A DNA stretch of 64,000 nucleotides from Bacillus aerolatus (GCF_009183655.1 NZ_WEIO01000002.1:124001-188000), one strand, 5' to 3'; numbered from the stretch's first letter, positions 45,774-55,175 are shown. Notes: generated by a model from the letters alone, not told the origin. Translations and numbers: made by a program.

Positions 45774-46559
45774 ATGGAAAAAGAGAAAATTGTCTCAATT
45801 GAAGAGAGAATTCCAAAGCTGAAAAAACTGAGAAAACGAAAAACAAACCGGCGCCTCATCTTCATCATTTCTTTATTTTTCCTGCTTGTGTTAGCCATTG
45901 TTTACTTTCAATCTTCGCTCAGCAAAGTTCAATCCATTGATGTCGAAGGGAATGAGTTAACCTCAAAAGCAGACATCATTGCGCAAAGCGGCATTGAAAA
46001 AGGGGGCAGCGTCTGGAAAATGGGTTTAAAGCAAGTAGAGAAAAAGCTGGAGCGGGATCCGAAAATTCAGCAGGCCGACGTGTCGCTTGTGTTTCCTAAC
46101 AAACTGAACATATCAGTTGAAGAACAGCAGAAGCTGGCTTATTTGGCAAAAGGAAAAAAACTTTATCCAGTATTAAATAACGGAACTGTGCTTAATAAGG
46201 CAGCCGATGGCACACCTGAACAATTGCCGATTTTATACGATTTTAAAGCAGGCAAAGAGCTGGATCAGATGATGGATTCTCTGGAACAACTGCCGGGTGA
46301 GATTGTGAATTCTATTTCAGAAATTTACTATGCCCCTAAGAAAACGGATCGCCTTCATATTCAGCTGTTTATGAATGACGGATTTGAAGTTTCTGCCACC
46401 CTCAAAACATTTTCCGAGAAAATGATCTATTATCCGGCGATCGTGAGTCAGCTCGACCCTGATATTAAAGGGGTGATTGATCTCGAAGTGGGCTCTTACT
46501 TTAGAGCCTATCACTCCGGAAAGAAAGAAAAGAGTGAGGAACCAGTACCTGAACAATAG
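45774..46559 (+). CDS. divIB: Cell division protein DivIB (FtsQ)
   Basis: A 261-residue bitopic protein: basic cytoplasmic N-terminus, membrane helix (about 29-48), external POTRA domain (VQSIDVEGNELTSKADIIAQ) and beta domain. It bridges FtsL-DivIC and PBP2B in the divisome. The ATG behind GGGAGGAAAGG is used; a longer upstream reading includes residues with no similarity. A Lys/Glu/Pro tail ends the protein. Confidence 0.92.
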   Translation: MEKEKIVSIEERIPKLKKLRKRKTNRRLIFIISLFFLLVLAIVYFQSSLSKVQSIDVEGNELTSKADIIAQSGIEKGGSVWKMGLKQVEKKLERDPKIQQADVSLVFPNKLNISVEEQQKLAYLAKGKKLYPVLNNGTVLNKAADGTPEQLPILYDFKAGKELDQMMDSLEQLPGEIVNSISEIYYAPKKTDRLHIQLFMNDGFEVSATLKTFSEKMIYYPAIVSQLDPDIKGVIDLEVGSYFRAYHSGKKEKSEEPVPEQ

Positions 46560-46797
46560 TCATTTTCTATTGTTTATTTTCTTGTTGTTTATCAAAATGA
46601 TCATGGTTTTGATTCGTCTTCTGAGATTGAAAGTTCATCGAGATTTTTCTTTCAGACAAAATTGGCTTTTCTAGGGTGACAACTTGGTGTAGACTTGTAG
46701 ATAGCCGTTCCCATGTTTTTTCGGACGGCCTTTAGGTCTTGGATTTTTACTGAGCAGTCTATGAAAAAAGCAAAATAAGAAAAAATATGAAAATTTA

Positions 46798-46827
46798 AAA
46801 GGGAATTATGTTGAAAATGACGAATGT
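46798..46827 (+). promoter_or_regulatory. Sigma-H-like promoter for ftsAZ
   Basis: AAAGGGAAT and GACGAATGT are 12 bases apart, each one base from the sigma-H consensus. B. subtilis ftsAZ has a sigma-H promoter used at sporulation onset, so the function would be expected. Confidence 0.5.
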
Positions 46828-46839
46828 TTTCTTTATAAA
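46811..46839 (+). promoter_or_regulatory. Sigma-A promoter for ftsAZ
   Basis: TTGAAA, 17 bases, TATAAA; it overlaps the sigma-H-like site and lies 69 bases before ftsA. Confidence 0.65.
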
Positions 46840-46907
46840 TAATTCGATTGAAAAGAAGATTGTTGTTCGTACAAAGAGTTTTTTGGAGTCAAAGGAGGTG
46901 CCAAAGA

Positions 46908-48197
46908 ATGAACAGCAATGAAGTATTAGTAAGTCTCGACATCGGTACATCCGCTATAAAGGTAATCATTGGTGAGATGGTGAATGAGTCATTAAATATT
47001 ATCGGTGTTGGGAATGTAAAATCAAAAGGAATTCGCAAAGGTTCCGTCGTGGATATAGATGAAACCGTTCATTCAATAAAAAAGGCAATTGAGCAGGCAG
47101 AGAGAATGGTAGGTATAGAAATAAAACAGGTGGTTGTGGGGATTGCCGGCAACCACGCTCTCTTGCAGCCATGCAGCGGAGTGGTGGCTGTTTCCAGCGA
47201 AAATCGGGAAATCACTGATGTGGACGTAGCGAGAGTGATCGATGCCTCTCAAGTGATGTCAATTCCCCCTGATCGGGAAATTATTAATGTCATTCCGAAA
47301 CAGTTTATTGTCGATGGTCTGGATGAAATTACAGACCCGCGTGGAATGATCGGCGTCCGTTTAGAAATGGAAGGTATTATTGTTACAGGTTCTAAAACTT
47401 TCTTACATAATACATTGCGTTGTGTAGAGCGGGCGGGGCTTGAAATCATGGATATTGTGTTTCAACCGCTGGCAGCGGGAGAAATAGCTTTATCAAAAGA
47501 TGAGCAGAATCTTGGCACAGTTCTTATTGATATCGGTGGGGGGTCTACAACTGTGGCTGCCTTCAGCCAAGGGAATATAAGAGCAGCCGCCGTTTTTCCA
47601 ATCGGCGGCGATCATATTACAAAAGATTTATCTATTGGTTTGCGAACAACTACCGAAGATGCGGAGCAGATCAAGCTGAAACACGGACATGCTTTTTACG
47701 ACTTGGCGTCTGAAGAAGAAGTGTTCAGTGTTCCGATTATCGGCAGTGATCAGCACCAGCAATTTAGCCAGCTGGAAGTTTCTGATGTTATTGAGGCCAG
47801 ATTAGAAGAAGTATTTGAAATGATTATTGACGAGCTAAGACATCAGGGGATTCAGGATGTTCCCGGCGGTTTTGTTTTAACAGGTGGGACATCGGCTATA
47901 CCAGGCATTCTCGATTTGGCACAGGATGTTTTTCAGAACCGTGTCCGTGTAGCCATTCCTGATTATATAGGAGTGAGAGAGCCCCAGTATACAGCATCGG
48001 TTGGTTTAATAAAATACGCGTATAAAAATGCTAAATTACAAGGCAGGAAGGTAAGCGCTGTACAAGAACCAATTTCGGTGCCTGAGACGCGGCATCAAGA
48101 CTCACCGCCGCCAAAAAAAGTAAAGCCTGAAAAGCAGCCGGAGCAAAAGCTGACTTCAAAAGTGAAGAGATTTTTCGGTTACTTTTTCGAAGAATAA
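46908..48197 (+). CDS. ftsA: Cell division protein FtsA
   Basis: A 429-residue actin-fold ATPase tethering FtsZ to the membrane. Phosphate loops SLDIGTSAIKVIIGE and LIDIGGGSTTVA and the C-terminal amphipathic helix KVKRFFGYFFEE, the membrane anchor, are present. ATG after AAAGGAGGTG. Forty bases separate it from ftsZ. Confidence 0.96.
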   Translation: MNSNEVLVSLDIGTSAIKVIIGEMVNESLNIIGVGNVKSKGIRKGSVVDIDETVHSIKKAIEQAERMVGIEIKQVVVGIAGNHALLQPCSGVVAVSSENREITDVDVARVIDASQVMSIPPDREIINVIPKQFIVDGLDEITDPRGMIGVRLEMEGIIVTGSKTFLHNTLRCVERAGLEIMDIVFQPLAAGEIALSKDEQNLGTVLIDIGGGSTTVAAFSQGNIRAAAVFPIGGDHITKDLSIGLRTTTEDAEQIKLKHGHAFYDLASEEEVFSVPIIGSDQHQQFSQLEVSDVIEARLEEVFEMIIDELRHQGIQDVPGGFVLTGGTSAIPGILDLAQDVFQNRVRVAIPDYIGVREPQYTASVGLIKYAYKNAKLQGRKVSAVQEPISVPETRHQDSPPPKKVKPEKQPEQKLTSKVKRFFGYFFEE

Positions 48198-48237
48198 GTC
48201 ATCGTAGAGAAATAACGACGAATTAGGAGGATTTGTC

Positions 48238-49407
48238 ATGTTGGAGTTTGATACTAATTTAGATTCATTAGCGACGATAAAAGTTATTGGCGTAGGCGGT
48301 GGCGGAAACAACGCTGTAAACCGTATGATTGAACATGGCGTGCAAGGTGTGGAGTTTATTGCGGTTAACACAGATGCACAGGCGCTCAATCTCTCTAAAG
48401 CCGAAGTGAAAATGCAGATCGGTTCAAAACTTACCCGTGGGTTAGGCGCTGGTGCTAATCCGGAAGTGGGCAAGAAAGCAGCTGAAGAAAGTAAAGAGCA
48501 AATTGAAGAAGCATTGCGCGGTGCGGATATGGTGTTCGTTACAGCCGGAATGGGCGGCGGGACTGGAACCGGTGCAGCTCCTGTTATTGCGCAAATCGCT
48601 AAAGACCTTGGAGCGTTAACTGTGGGCGTTGTTACCCGTCCATTTACATTTGAAGGACGCAAGCGCGCAACACAGGCAGCTGGCGGTATCGAGTCAATGA
48701 AAGCATCTGTTGATACGTTGATCGTCATTCCGAACGACCGTCTGTTAGAAATTGTCGACAAAAGCACACCAATGCTTGAGGCGTTCCGTGAAGCAGACAA
48801 TGTCCTCCGTCAAGGGGTTCAAGGTATTTCCGACCTCATTGCGGTGCCTGGATTAATTAATCTGGACTTTGCCGACGTGAAAACAATTATGTCCAATAAA
48901 GGATCTGCTTTAATGGGGATTGGCGTGGCCTCCGGAGAAAGCCGTGCAACGGAGGCAGCGAAAAAAGCAATATCCAGCCCATTGCTCGAAACGTCTATCG
49001 ATGGGGCACAAGGTGTATTAATGAACATTACAGGCGGAGCCAATTTAAGCCTCTATGAAGTGCAAGAAGCAGCCGATATTGTTGCTTCCGCTTCTGATCA
49101 GGAAGTAAATATGATCTTTGGTTCCGTGATTAATGAAAACTTAAAAGATGAAATTATCGTGACAGTCATTGCGACTGGCTTTAAAGAATCTGCTCTGCAG
49201 CAGCCGAAGCAGCCGCGTGCTGGTTTCGGGCAAATGAAACAGCAAACGCCAGCTCCGGCGGCACCTCCTTCACCAAAGCGTGAAGTGAGACATGAAAGAC
49301 ATGAAGAGCCGGCCCAGCAGGAAATGCCGCCGAGACAGCCGTCTCAGCCAGTAGAAGAAACTTTGGATATCCCAACATTCCTAAGAAACAGAAACAGACG
49401 CAGATAA
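48238..49407 (+). CDS. ftsZ: Cell division GTPase FtsZ
   Basis: A 389-residue tubulin homologue that builds the division ring. The GTP signature GGGTGTG is at 106-112, the N-terminal [13 protein letters not shown] at about 18-30, a disordered Pro/Gln/Glu linker at about 318-375, and the conserved C-terminal peptide [10 protein letters not shown] that binds FtsA, SepF and EzrA. RBS AGGAGGA. Confidence 0.98.
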   Translation: MLEFDTNLDSLATIKVIGVGGGGNNAVNRMIEHGVQGVEFIAVNTDAQALNLSKAEVKMQIGSKLTRGLGAGANPEVGKKAAEESKEQIEEALRGADMVFVTAGMGGGTGTGAAPVIAQIAKDLGALTVGVVTRPFTFEGRKRATQAAGGIESMKASVDTLIVIPNDRLLEIVDKSTPMLEAFREADNVLRQGVQGISDLIAVPGLINLDFADVKTIMSNKGSALMGIGVASGESRATEAAKKAISSPLLETSIDGAQGVLMNITGGANLSLYEVQEAADIVASASDQEVNMIFGSVINENLKDEIIVTVIATGFKESALQQPKQPRAGFGQMKQQTPAPAAPPSPKREVRHERHEEPAQQEMPPRQPSQPVEETLDIPTFLRNRNRRR

Positions 49408-49435
49408 GCAAATTGTTAATTTACTATTTGTAAGC

Positions 49436-49480
49436 ATAAAGATAAAGGCTGTTCCGCAGGGGACAGCCTTTATCTTTATG
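49436..49480 (+). terminator. Intrinsic terminator after ftsZ
   Basis: ATAAAGATAAAGGCTGT and its complement make a very long stem around a short loop; ends the ftsAZ operon. Confidence 0.88.
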
Positions 49481-49592
49481 TTAATTATAGAACGCCAGTT
49501 CTGTAATAGCGAAGCTTGCTGCGTTTTCCCCTTCTCTTAATCTGACAAAAACCGAAACTATCCTTTAAAAATTGTTCAGTTTTCCTTCTATA

Positions 49593-49627
49593 TTGTGACA
49601 CCCTTCTTTTTCATTGACCGATATACT
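49593..49627 (+). promoter_or_regulatory. Possible Spo0A-type promoter before spoIIGA
   Basis: TATACT (49622-49627) is a fair -10. The best -35-like sequence (TTGTGACA at 49593-49600) stands more than 20 bases upstream, the wide spacing known for Spo0A-activated promoters such as B. subtilis spoIIG. TGACAAA further up is one base from a Spo0A box. Weak but located where such a promoter is expected. Confidence 0.3.
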
Positions 49628-49683
49628 TTTAATAAACGCCATCATTCTAACCTACTGAAGTAAGAAGTAAAAGGAGGGTCCGT

Positions 49684-50610
49684 GTGGTTTTATACTTAGA
49701 TGCATTATGGCTGCTTAATTTACTCGCAGACAGCTTGTTATTGTGGATGACCGCTATCTTTCTGAAGAGATCAGTGAAGTGGCGCCGTCTAGCCGCTGGG
49801 GGATTGGTTGGTTCTGCAAGCATTTTATTAATGGTTACCCCTATTGCAGAAGCGGCAGGGCATCCGCTTGCAAAGGTTGCTCTTTCTGCCATCATGGTCT
49901 TCGCTGCATTCGGTTTTAAGCGCTGGAAATACTTCTTTGTCAATTTGATGACTTTTTATTTTTCTACTTTTTTAACAGGTGGTATGCTGCTTGGCGCGCA
50001 TTATTTTATTCGATTTGATATGCAAATGGAATCAGCTGTTTTTCTGGCAGGATTAAAAGGGTTTGGAGATCCCGTCAGTTGGATCTTTGTGATGTTCGGC
50101 TTGCCGGCCGCTTCTTATTTTGCTAAAAGCAGGGCAGATGATTTTGAAACAGCTCAGCTGCAGCATGATCAGCTGTTGGATGTGAAAGTGGAGATAAATG
50201 GAGCGGAGTTTTTATTGAAAGGGCTTGTGGACACAGGCAATCAATTGCATGATCCGATTTCCAAAGCTCCCGTTATGTTTATTTCGATTATTGGTCTGGA
50301 AGAACAGCTGCCAGATGAAATCGTAAAAGCAGCAGATAATCCTGATATTTTGCTTTTTCAAGACGAGCAGTTGCCGGAAGAATGGCTGGAAAAAATGAGG
50401 CTGATCCCGGCTAAGTCTGTTGGAAAAGCCCATCAGTTATTGCCCGCATTTAAACCGGATCAAATTGAAGTGAGTAATGGAACAAAAAAAGCAGCTGTTC
50501 CAAAAGCACTTGTAAGTTTTACATCTATGAATTTGTCATCGGACGAACAGTTTTCATGTATATTGCATCCGAAAATGGTCTTGCCACTTTCCTTTGAGGA
50601 GGTTTCATAG
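49684..50610 (+). CDS. spoIIGA: SpoIIGA, sigma-E processing protease
   Basis: A 308-residue protein: five N-terminal membrane helices (about 1-150) and a C-terminal aspartic protease domain with the DTGN motif at 183-186 (catalytic Asp183). It cleaves pro-sigma-E in the mother cell in response to forespore SpoIIR. GTG start behind AGGAGGG. Forms the spoIIG operon with sigE. Confidence 0.94.
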   Translation: MVLYLDALWLLNLLADSLLLWMTAIFLKRSVKWRRLAAGGLVGSASILLMVTPIAEAAGHPLAKVALSAIMVFAAFGFKRWKYFFVNLMTFYFSTFLTGGMLLGAHYFIRFDMQMESAVFLAGLKGFGDPVSWIFVMFGLPAASYFAKSRADDFETAQLQHDQLLDVKVEINGAEFLLKGLVDTGNQLHDPISKAPVMFISIIGLEEQLPDEIVKAADNPDILLFQDEQLPEEWLEKMRLIPAKSVGKAHQLLPAFKPDQIEVSNGTKKAAVPKALVSFTSMNLSSDEQFSCILHPKMVLPLSFEEVS

Positions 50611-50654
50611 TGCTAGTGGCGTTTGTTTATTTTTATTATTAAGGGGGTTATTTT

Positions 50655-51374
50655 ATGAAAAATTTGCGATTAAAAATCACTTATTATTGGTACAAGTTGC
50701 TTATTAAGTTAAAACTAAAAACAGATGAGATCTATTACATTGGCGGAAGTGAAGCGCTTCCTCCCCCGTTATCAAGAGACGAAGAAGAAAAGCTGCTAGT
50801 AAAGCTTCCTAAAGGCGACCAGGCAGCAAGAGCGCTGCTAATAGAAAGAAATCTTCGGCTTGTCGTTTATATCGCCAGGAAATTTGAGAATACGGGCATC
50901 AATATTGAAGATTTAATCAGCATCGGGACAATCGGTTTAATTAAAGCTGTTAATACGTTTAACCCCGAAAAGAAAATTAAGCTGGCCACATACGCATCAA
51001 GATGTATTGAAAATGAAATTTTAATGTATTTGCGCCGCAATAATAAAATCCGATCAGAAGTGTCGTTCGATGAGCCTCTAAATGTTGATTGGGATGGAAA
51101 CGAACTTTTGCTTTCTGATGTTTTAGGAACAGATGATGACATTATTACGAGAGATATTGAAGCCGGGGTGGATAGAAGTCTTTTATTTAAAGCAATGGAG
51201 CACCTCTCGGCAAGAGAAAAGCAAATCATGGAACTCCGCTTCGGCTTGAAAGGAGAAGAAGAAAAAACTCAAAAAGACGTCGCCGACTTGCTTGGCATTT
51301 CGCAGTCGTACATTTCCAGGCTCGAAAAAAGAATCATCCAGCGCCTGCAAAAGGAATTTAATAAAATGGTATGA
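50655..51374 (+). CDS. sigE: Sporulation sigma factor E (pro-sigma-E)
   Basis: A 239-residue sigma-70 family factor, early mother-cell regulator. The N-terminal pro-sequence (about 1-27, hydrophobic-basic, ending at DEIYYIGG) is kept, and region 2 ([17 protein letters not shown]) and region 4 ([15 protein letters not shown]) are almost the same as in B. subtilis. Activated by SpoIIGA cleavage near Tyr27-Tyr28. Confidence 0.97.
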   Translation: MKNLRLKITYYWYKLLIKLKLKTDEIYYIGGSEALPPPLSRDEEEKLLVKLPKGDQAARALLIERNLRLVVYIARKFENTGINIEDLISIGTIGLIKAVNTFNPEKKIKLATYASRCIENEILMYLRRNNKIRSEVSFDEPLNVDWDGNELLLSDVLGTDDDIITRDIEAGVDRSLLFKAMEHLSAREKQIMELRFGLKGEEEKTQKDVADLLGISQSYISRLEKRIIQRLQKEFNKMV

Positions 51375-51421
51375 ATGTCTTGGACTTCCCGCATGCAACA
51401 TCCAGCCTGTGAAAAAGGAGG

Positions 51422-51511
51422 ATGAATGAGCTGCGGGGATTTTTTGTAGGTAATACTGCTATTTATGTTAGAGGTGATCATCAAATTCAACAAGCTGTAC
51501 ACGGAAATTAG
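51422..51511 (+). CDS. Possible 29-codon open frame after sigE
   Basis: ATG immediately follows AAAAAGGAGG and opens a frame MNELRGFFVGNTAIYVRGDH then QIQQAVHGN. The spacing from the ribosome site to the ATG is essentially zero, which argues against efficient use. No similarity recognised. It could be a remnant of a larger gene ahead of the repeat array. Confidence 0.2.
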   Translation: MNELRGFFVGNTAIYVRGDHQIQQAVHGN

Positions 51512-51551
51512 AGGTTGTTCACGAAACTAGTTAGTTGTTTATCAATTCCAC

Positions 51552-51926
51552 TTTTCTGCTGTCCAGCTGCAGCGCCTTGCTCCTCGGGACAAATAACCTT
51601 CCCCAATGAAGCCAAAGGGCGACTTCTTTGGGGGAAGAACATTTGCCTGTCAGAGCAGGACAGGCGCTTCCGCTTTTCCTGTCCAGCTGCGCCTCCTTGG
51701 GGCTCGAGGTCATATGCCAGCCTGACTGCATGGCTGAAAAACGCCATTTCGTCAGCCTGTCATATGCTTGTCGCCCCAAAGCAGTCGGTTCCGCTTTTCT
51801 ACTGTCCAGTTGCAGGCGCTAGCGGCTCGAGGTCATAAGTCAAACTGATTACATGGCTAAAAAGCGCCATTCCATCAGTTTGTCTTATGCTTGTCGCCGC
51901 TGGACAAGCGCCTTCCGCTTTTCTTT
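51552..51926 (+). repeat. Three tandem units of the structured interspersed repeat
   Basis: Unit 1 (51552-51678) has stem CTTCCCCAATGAAG with 51623-51637. Unit 2 (51678-51799) has CATATG / CATATG (51711, 51761) and tip ATGGC/GCCAT with loop TGAAAAAC. Unit 3 (51799-51926) has CATAAG / CTTATG (51834, 51884), CAAACTGAT / ATCAGTTTG and tip ATGGC/GCCAT with loop TAAAAAGC. All units begin GTCCAG and end near CGCTTTTC, in the same orientation. They fill most of the 624-base sigE-sigG gap. Confidence 0.85.
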
Positions 51927-51928
51927 GA

Positions 51929-51958
51929 TGCATAGTTTTCTTTTTGCGGGGGGATACT
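51929..51958 (+). promoter_or_regulatory. Sigma-F/G promoter for sigG
   Basis: GCATA (51929-51933), a 15-base spacer and GGGGATACTG (51949-51958) fit the forespore sigma-F/sigma-G consensus (GYWTA, about 15-16, GGnnAnAnTR) at every defined position. It lies 40 bases before the sigG start and only a few bases after the repeat array. Confidence 0.75.
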
Positions 51959-51998
51959 GTTTTTGTACAGCAGTTCCTGCGAGGAGGGAATTTTCATA

Positions 51999-52775
51999 AT
52001 GGCGCGTAATAAGGTGGAAATATGCGGTGTGGATACTTCGAAACTCCCGGTGTTGAAGAATGAAGAGATGCGTGATTTGTTCCGTCGTCTTCAGGGCGGA
52101 GAGCTGAGCGCACGGGAAAAGCTCGTGAATGGGAATTTGCGGCTTGTGCTGAGTGTGATTCAACGCTTTAACAATCGCGGTGAGTATGTGGATGATTTGT
52201 TTCAAGTGGGCTGTATTGGACTGATGAAATCAATTGATAATTTTGATCTAAGCCACAATGTCCGTTTTTCTACATATGCGGTGCCTATGATCATTGGTGA
52301 GATTCGGCGGTATTTGCGCGATAATAATCCGATTAGAGTTTCCCGGTCTTTGAGGGATATAGCTTATAAAGCCCTGCAAGTGAGAGAAAGACTTATTACG
52401 GAAACTTCGAGGGAGCCGACGGCTGAAGAAATCAGCAAAGAGCTCGATGTGCCAAAAGAAGAAATCGTATTCGCACTGGATGCGATCCAAGACCCGGTGT
52501 CATTATTTGAACCGATTTATAATGATGGCGGAGATCCGATTTTCGTGATGGACCAATTAAGTGATGACAGTCATAAAGATACAAACTGGATCGAAGAAAT
52601 TGCTTTGAAAGAAGGGCTAAAGAGACTGAATGACCGCGAGAAAATGATTATTCGCAAACGCTTTTTCCAAGGGAAAACGCAAATGGAAGTAGCTGAAGAA
52701 ATTGGAATCTCACAGGCGCAAGTATCACGGCTTGAAAAAGCAGCCATCAAACAAATGAATAAAAACATTAATTAA
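51999..52775 (+). CDS. sigG: Sporulation sigma factor G
   Basis: A 258-residue forespore sigma factor. The N-terminus ARNKVEICGVDTSKLPVLKN, region 2 (FDLSHNVRFSTYAVPMIIGE) and region 4 (MEVAEEIGISQAQVSRLEKA) follow B. subtilis SigG closely. ATG after GAGGAGGGA. In B. subtilis sigG directly follows sigE; here repeats lie between them. Confidence 0.97.
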   Translation: MARNKVEICGVDTSKLPVLKNEEMRDLFRRLQGGELSAREKLVNGNLRLVLSVIQRFNNRGEYVDDLFQVGCIGLMKSIDNFDLSHNVRFSTYAVPMIIGEIRRYLRDNNPIRVSRSLRDIAYKALQVRERLITETSREPTAEEISKELDVPKEEIVFALDAIQDPVSLFEPIYNDGGDPIFVMDQLSDDSHKDTNWIEEIALKEGLKRLNDREKMIIRKRFFQGKTQMEVAEEIGISQAQVSRLEKAAIKQMNKNIN

Positions 52776-52784
52776 CAGATGACA

Positions 52785-52829
52785 AAGACTCTTTCAAGGC
52801 AGCTGCCTAAAGAGTCTTATTTTTTTTTG
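52785..52829 (+). terminator. Intrinsic terminator after sigG
   Basis: AAGACTCTTT...AAAGAGTCTT with an inner AGGCAG/CTGCCT stem, followed by nine T. Confidence 0.9.
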
Positions 52830-52878
52830 TGTGCATATATTATTATATCGGCAACTAAGAAACAAAGGAGGCACAGCA

Positions 52879-53151
52879 TTGGGAAGAATATCTGACTTTC
52901 AGCTAAAAGACATTGTCAATGTAGCCAATGGAAAAAAGCTAGGGAATATTTCCGATATTAATTTAAATTTAACGGCGGGAACAATTGAATCCATCGTTAT
53001 CAGCAGAGCAGGGAAAATTCTCGGCCTCTTTGGAAAAGAGGAAGAGATTGTCATTCCGTGGGCACAAATTGTCAAGATTGGCGAAGATGTTATTTTAGTT
53101 CGGCATTCCATGCAGTCTCTTCCGACAGAAGCGGGTGCAAGGGAGGAATAA
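52879..53151 (+). CDS. ylmC: YlmC/YmxH family PRC-barrel protein
   Basis: A 90-residue protein of the YlmC/YmxH sporulation-associated family with a PRC-barrel-like beta fold (LKDIVNVANGKKLGNISDIN). Molecular function unknown. TTG start with AAAGGAGG seven bases before. The ABC-ATPase gene ylmA found between sigG and ylmC in B. subtilis is absent. Confidence 0.85.
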   Translation: MGRISDFQLKDIVNVANGKKLGNISDINLNLTAGTIESIVISRAGKILGLFGKEEEIVIPWAQIVKIGEDVILVRHSMQSLPTEAGAREE

Positions 53152-53219
53152 TTTGTTTTTCAGTGACGTTTCTTGGTTAATTGTGTTACACTAAAAGAAA
53201 ATGCTCGGGAGTAGGAAAA

Positions 53220-54050
53220 ATGACGGAACCTTTTGTTTCTGCACACAACAGCTTTTATATAATAAAGGATTGGCATGAGGCAGTTCCCGGTCTTGTCGCG
53301 GGCTTTTCTACTAAAGTCGGTGGGAAAAGCACCGGAGATTTCAACAGCTTAAACACCGGTTTTCATGTAAATGACCGCCCGGAAGAAGTACGCGCCAATC
53401 GACAGACGATTGGCGAGCTTCTTGGTTTTCCGGCTGAAACATGGATTGGTGCTTGCCAGACGCATGGAAACCGTATTGAGGGTGTAACAAAATTAGATAG
53501 CGGAAAAGGAGCTCTTCACTATAATACAAGCTTCTCTGACACAGACGGTTTGTATACGAATGAAAAGGGCATCCTGTTAACGCTTTGCTATGCGGATTGT
53601 GTACCACTTTACTTTTTATCAAGGAAACATGAAAGAGTGGGTACAGCGCATGCGGGCTGGAAAGGAACGGTTCTTGGGATCGGCTTTCATATGGTGGAGC
53701 AGTGGAAGAAAGATGGGATTACGCCGGAAGAAATCGAGGCAGTAATCGGTCCTTCCATTTGCAAAAAATGTTATAAAGTTGACAATCGGGTCATCGACGC
53801 GGCACGCCGCTGGGTGAACGACAGCCCGCTGCCTTTCTCGCCGGTTATAGGAGACCCGGGGCAATTTCATTTGTCCCTGCAGCATTTAAATGAGCTGATC
53901 TTAATAAAGGCTGGCATTCCAAAACAAAGTATTCGCTCGACGAAACGGTGTACGAGCTGCAGCACTGAGTTTTTTTCTCACCGCCGCGATCAAGGGAAAA
54001 CAGGAAGAATGGTTGGGTTCATTGGCTGGAAGGAGAGAGTTTCATCATGA
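53220..54050 (+). CDS. ylmD: YlmD purine nucleoside phosphorylase-like protein
   Basis: A 276-residue protein of the YfiH/LACC1 family, zinc-dependent multifunctional purine nucleoside enzymes (phosphorylase/deaminase). The zinc ligands lie in [10 protein letters not shown] (Cys) and GTAHAGWKG (His), with a further His in [11 protein letters not shown] after GGGAGTAGG. Overlaps ylmE by four bases (ATGA). Confidence 0.9.
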   Translation: MTEPFVSAHNSFYIIKDWHEAVPGLVAGFSTKVGGKSTGDFNSLNTGFHVNDRPEEVRANRQTIGELLGFPAETWIGACQTHGNRIEGVTKLDSGKGALHYNTSFSDTDGLYTNEKGILLTLCYADCVPLYFLSRKHERVGTAHAGWKGTVLGIGFHMVEQWKKDGITPEEIEAVIGPSICKKCYKVDNRVIDAARRWVNDSPLPFSPVIGDPGQFHLSLQHLNELILIKAGIPKQSIRSTKRCTSCSTEFFSHRRDQGKTGRMVGFIGWKERVSS

Positions 54051-54718
54051 AAGTAGCAAATAAATTACAGGACGTGCAGCTGCGGATTCAGGCAGCTTGC
54101 AAAAAAGCGGGCAGGCAGCCGAATGAAGTGACAGTCATTGCTGTAACAAAATATGTCTCAACAGAGAGAGCACAAGAAGCACTCGAAGCAGGAATTACTC
54201 ACCTCGGCGAAAATCGGGATGAAGGCCTTTCAGAAAAGTGGGACAAGCTGAAGGGAGAACCTGTCTGGCACTTTATCGGCAGTTTGCAGACGAGAAAAGT
54301 CAAAAACATTATTGATAAAGCTTCATACATACATTCACTCGACCGGCTTTCGCTCGCAAAGGAAATTAATAAGCGCACCAAACAGCCAATCAACTGCTTC
54401 ATTCAAGTAAATGTATCAGGAGAAGAATCAAAACACGGCTTATCTCCTGAAGAAGTGATTCCTTTTGTGAAACAGCTGGCTGAATTCGAACAAATTGTTG
54501 TCTGCGGGTTAATGACGATGGCTCCATTAACAGACGATGAAAAAGTACTGAGAAGCTGTTTTAAAAAGCTGAAACAGCTTCAGGTGGAAGTGCAGCAAAT
54601 GAAGCTGCCTCACGCTCCATGCAATGAATTATCAATGGGGATGAGCAATGATTATCAACTTGCCATTGAAGAAGGCGCAACTATGATACGAATTGGCACG
54701 GCCCTTGTTGGTGAATAA
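54047..54718 (+). CDS. ylmE: PLP homeostasis protein YlmE (YggS family)
   Basis: A 223-residue TIM-barrel protein binding pyridoxal phosphate without a known catalytic activity; the PLP-lysine is in VIAVTKYV near residue 35, and phosphate-binding residues in [15 protein letters not shown] and RIGTALVG. Second gene of the ylmDE-sepF-ylmG set. Confidence 0.93.
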   Translation: MKVANKLQDVQLRIQAACKKAGRQPNEVTVIAVTKYVSTERAQEALEAGITHLGENRDEGLSEKWDKLKGEPVWHFIGSLQTRKVKNIIDKASYIHSLDRLSLAKEINKRTKQPINCFIQVNVSGEESKHGLSPEEVIPFVKQLAEFEQIVVCGLMTMAPLTDDEKVLRSCFKKLKQLQVEVQQMKLPHAPCNELSMGMSNDYQLAIEEGATMIRIGTALVGE

Positions 54719-54732
54719 ACCCGGGAGGTGAA

Positions 54733-55170
54733 ATGGTGGGAATCAAATCTAAGTTCAAAGCTTTTTTTCTTTTGGATGAAGATGACTATCAGTTGATGGA
54801 AGAAACTGAGACGGATGAAGGGGAGACAGTAAAAAGCCCGAAAGCAGCGAAGAAAAATGTAGTCAGCCTGCAAAGCGTACAAAAATCTTCAAAAGTCATC
54901 CTGAGTGAACCACGGGTATTTGCAGAAGCACAAGAAATTGCCGACCATTTAAAGAACAGGCGGGCTGTCGTTGTAAACTTGCAGCGCATTCAGCACGATC
55001 AAGCAAAAAGAGTAATCGATTTTTTAAGCGGTACTGTTTATGCTATCGGCGGAGAAATTCAACAGCTTGGCCAGAAAATTTTTCTATGCACTCCGGACAA
55101 CGTAGAAGTGGACGGAAGTATTTCACAATTTTTAACAGAAGACGATAATGATAATACGAGGTGGTCATAA
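54733..55170 (+). CDS. sepF: Cell division protein SepF
   Basis: A 145-residue FtsZ-binding membrane-associated protein: N-terminal amphipathic helix ([12 protein letters not shown]), acidic linker, and C-terminal DUF552 domain (about 55-140, [19 protein letters not shown]). It forms arcs that shape FtsZ bundles. A GTG one codon later has a better 7-base distance from GGGAGGTG, so the start may be 54736. Overlaps the end of the ylmG leader. Confidence 0.93.
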   Translation: MVGIKSKFKAFFLLDEDDYQLMEETETDEGETVKSPKAAKKNVVSLQSVQKSSKVILSEPRVFAEAQEIADHLKNRRAVVVNLQRIQHDQAKRVIDFLSGTVYAIGGEIQQLGQKIFLCTPDNVEVDGSISQFLTEDDNDNTRWS

Positions 55171-55175
55171 GTAAT

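Larger units (their letters stand above)
46560..46907 (+). other. divIB-ftsA gap: promoters, no ylxW/ylxX/sbp
   Basis: In B. subtilis three genes (ylxW, ylxX, sbp) lie here. In this window the 348 bases hold no credible gene. There is a bulged hairpin at 46706-46731 with little T-tract, and the two overlapping promoter candidates listed separately. Confidence 0.6.

Noticed and set aside
46706-46731. Hairpin between divIB and ftsA as a terminator
   Set aside because: The stem is bulged and short and no T-tract follows, so I did not call a terminator.
48156-48800. 214-codon minus-strand frame opposite ftsZ
   Set aside because: Serine/proline-rich antisense reading of the highly conserved ftsZ GTPase domain, a common artefact.
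51508-51838. Overlapping open frames of 60-107 codons on both strands
   Set aside because: They lie inside the repeat array, have no ribosome sites, and similar frames recur in the other repeat copies (16.7, 26.3 and 57.3 kb), as expected from GC-rich repeat sequence.
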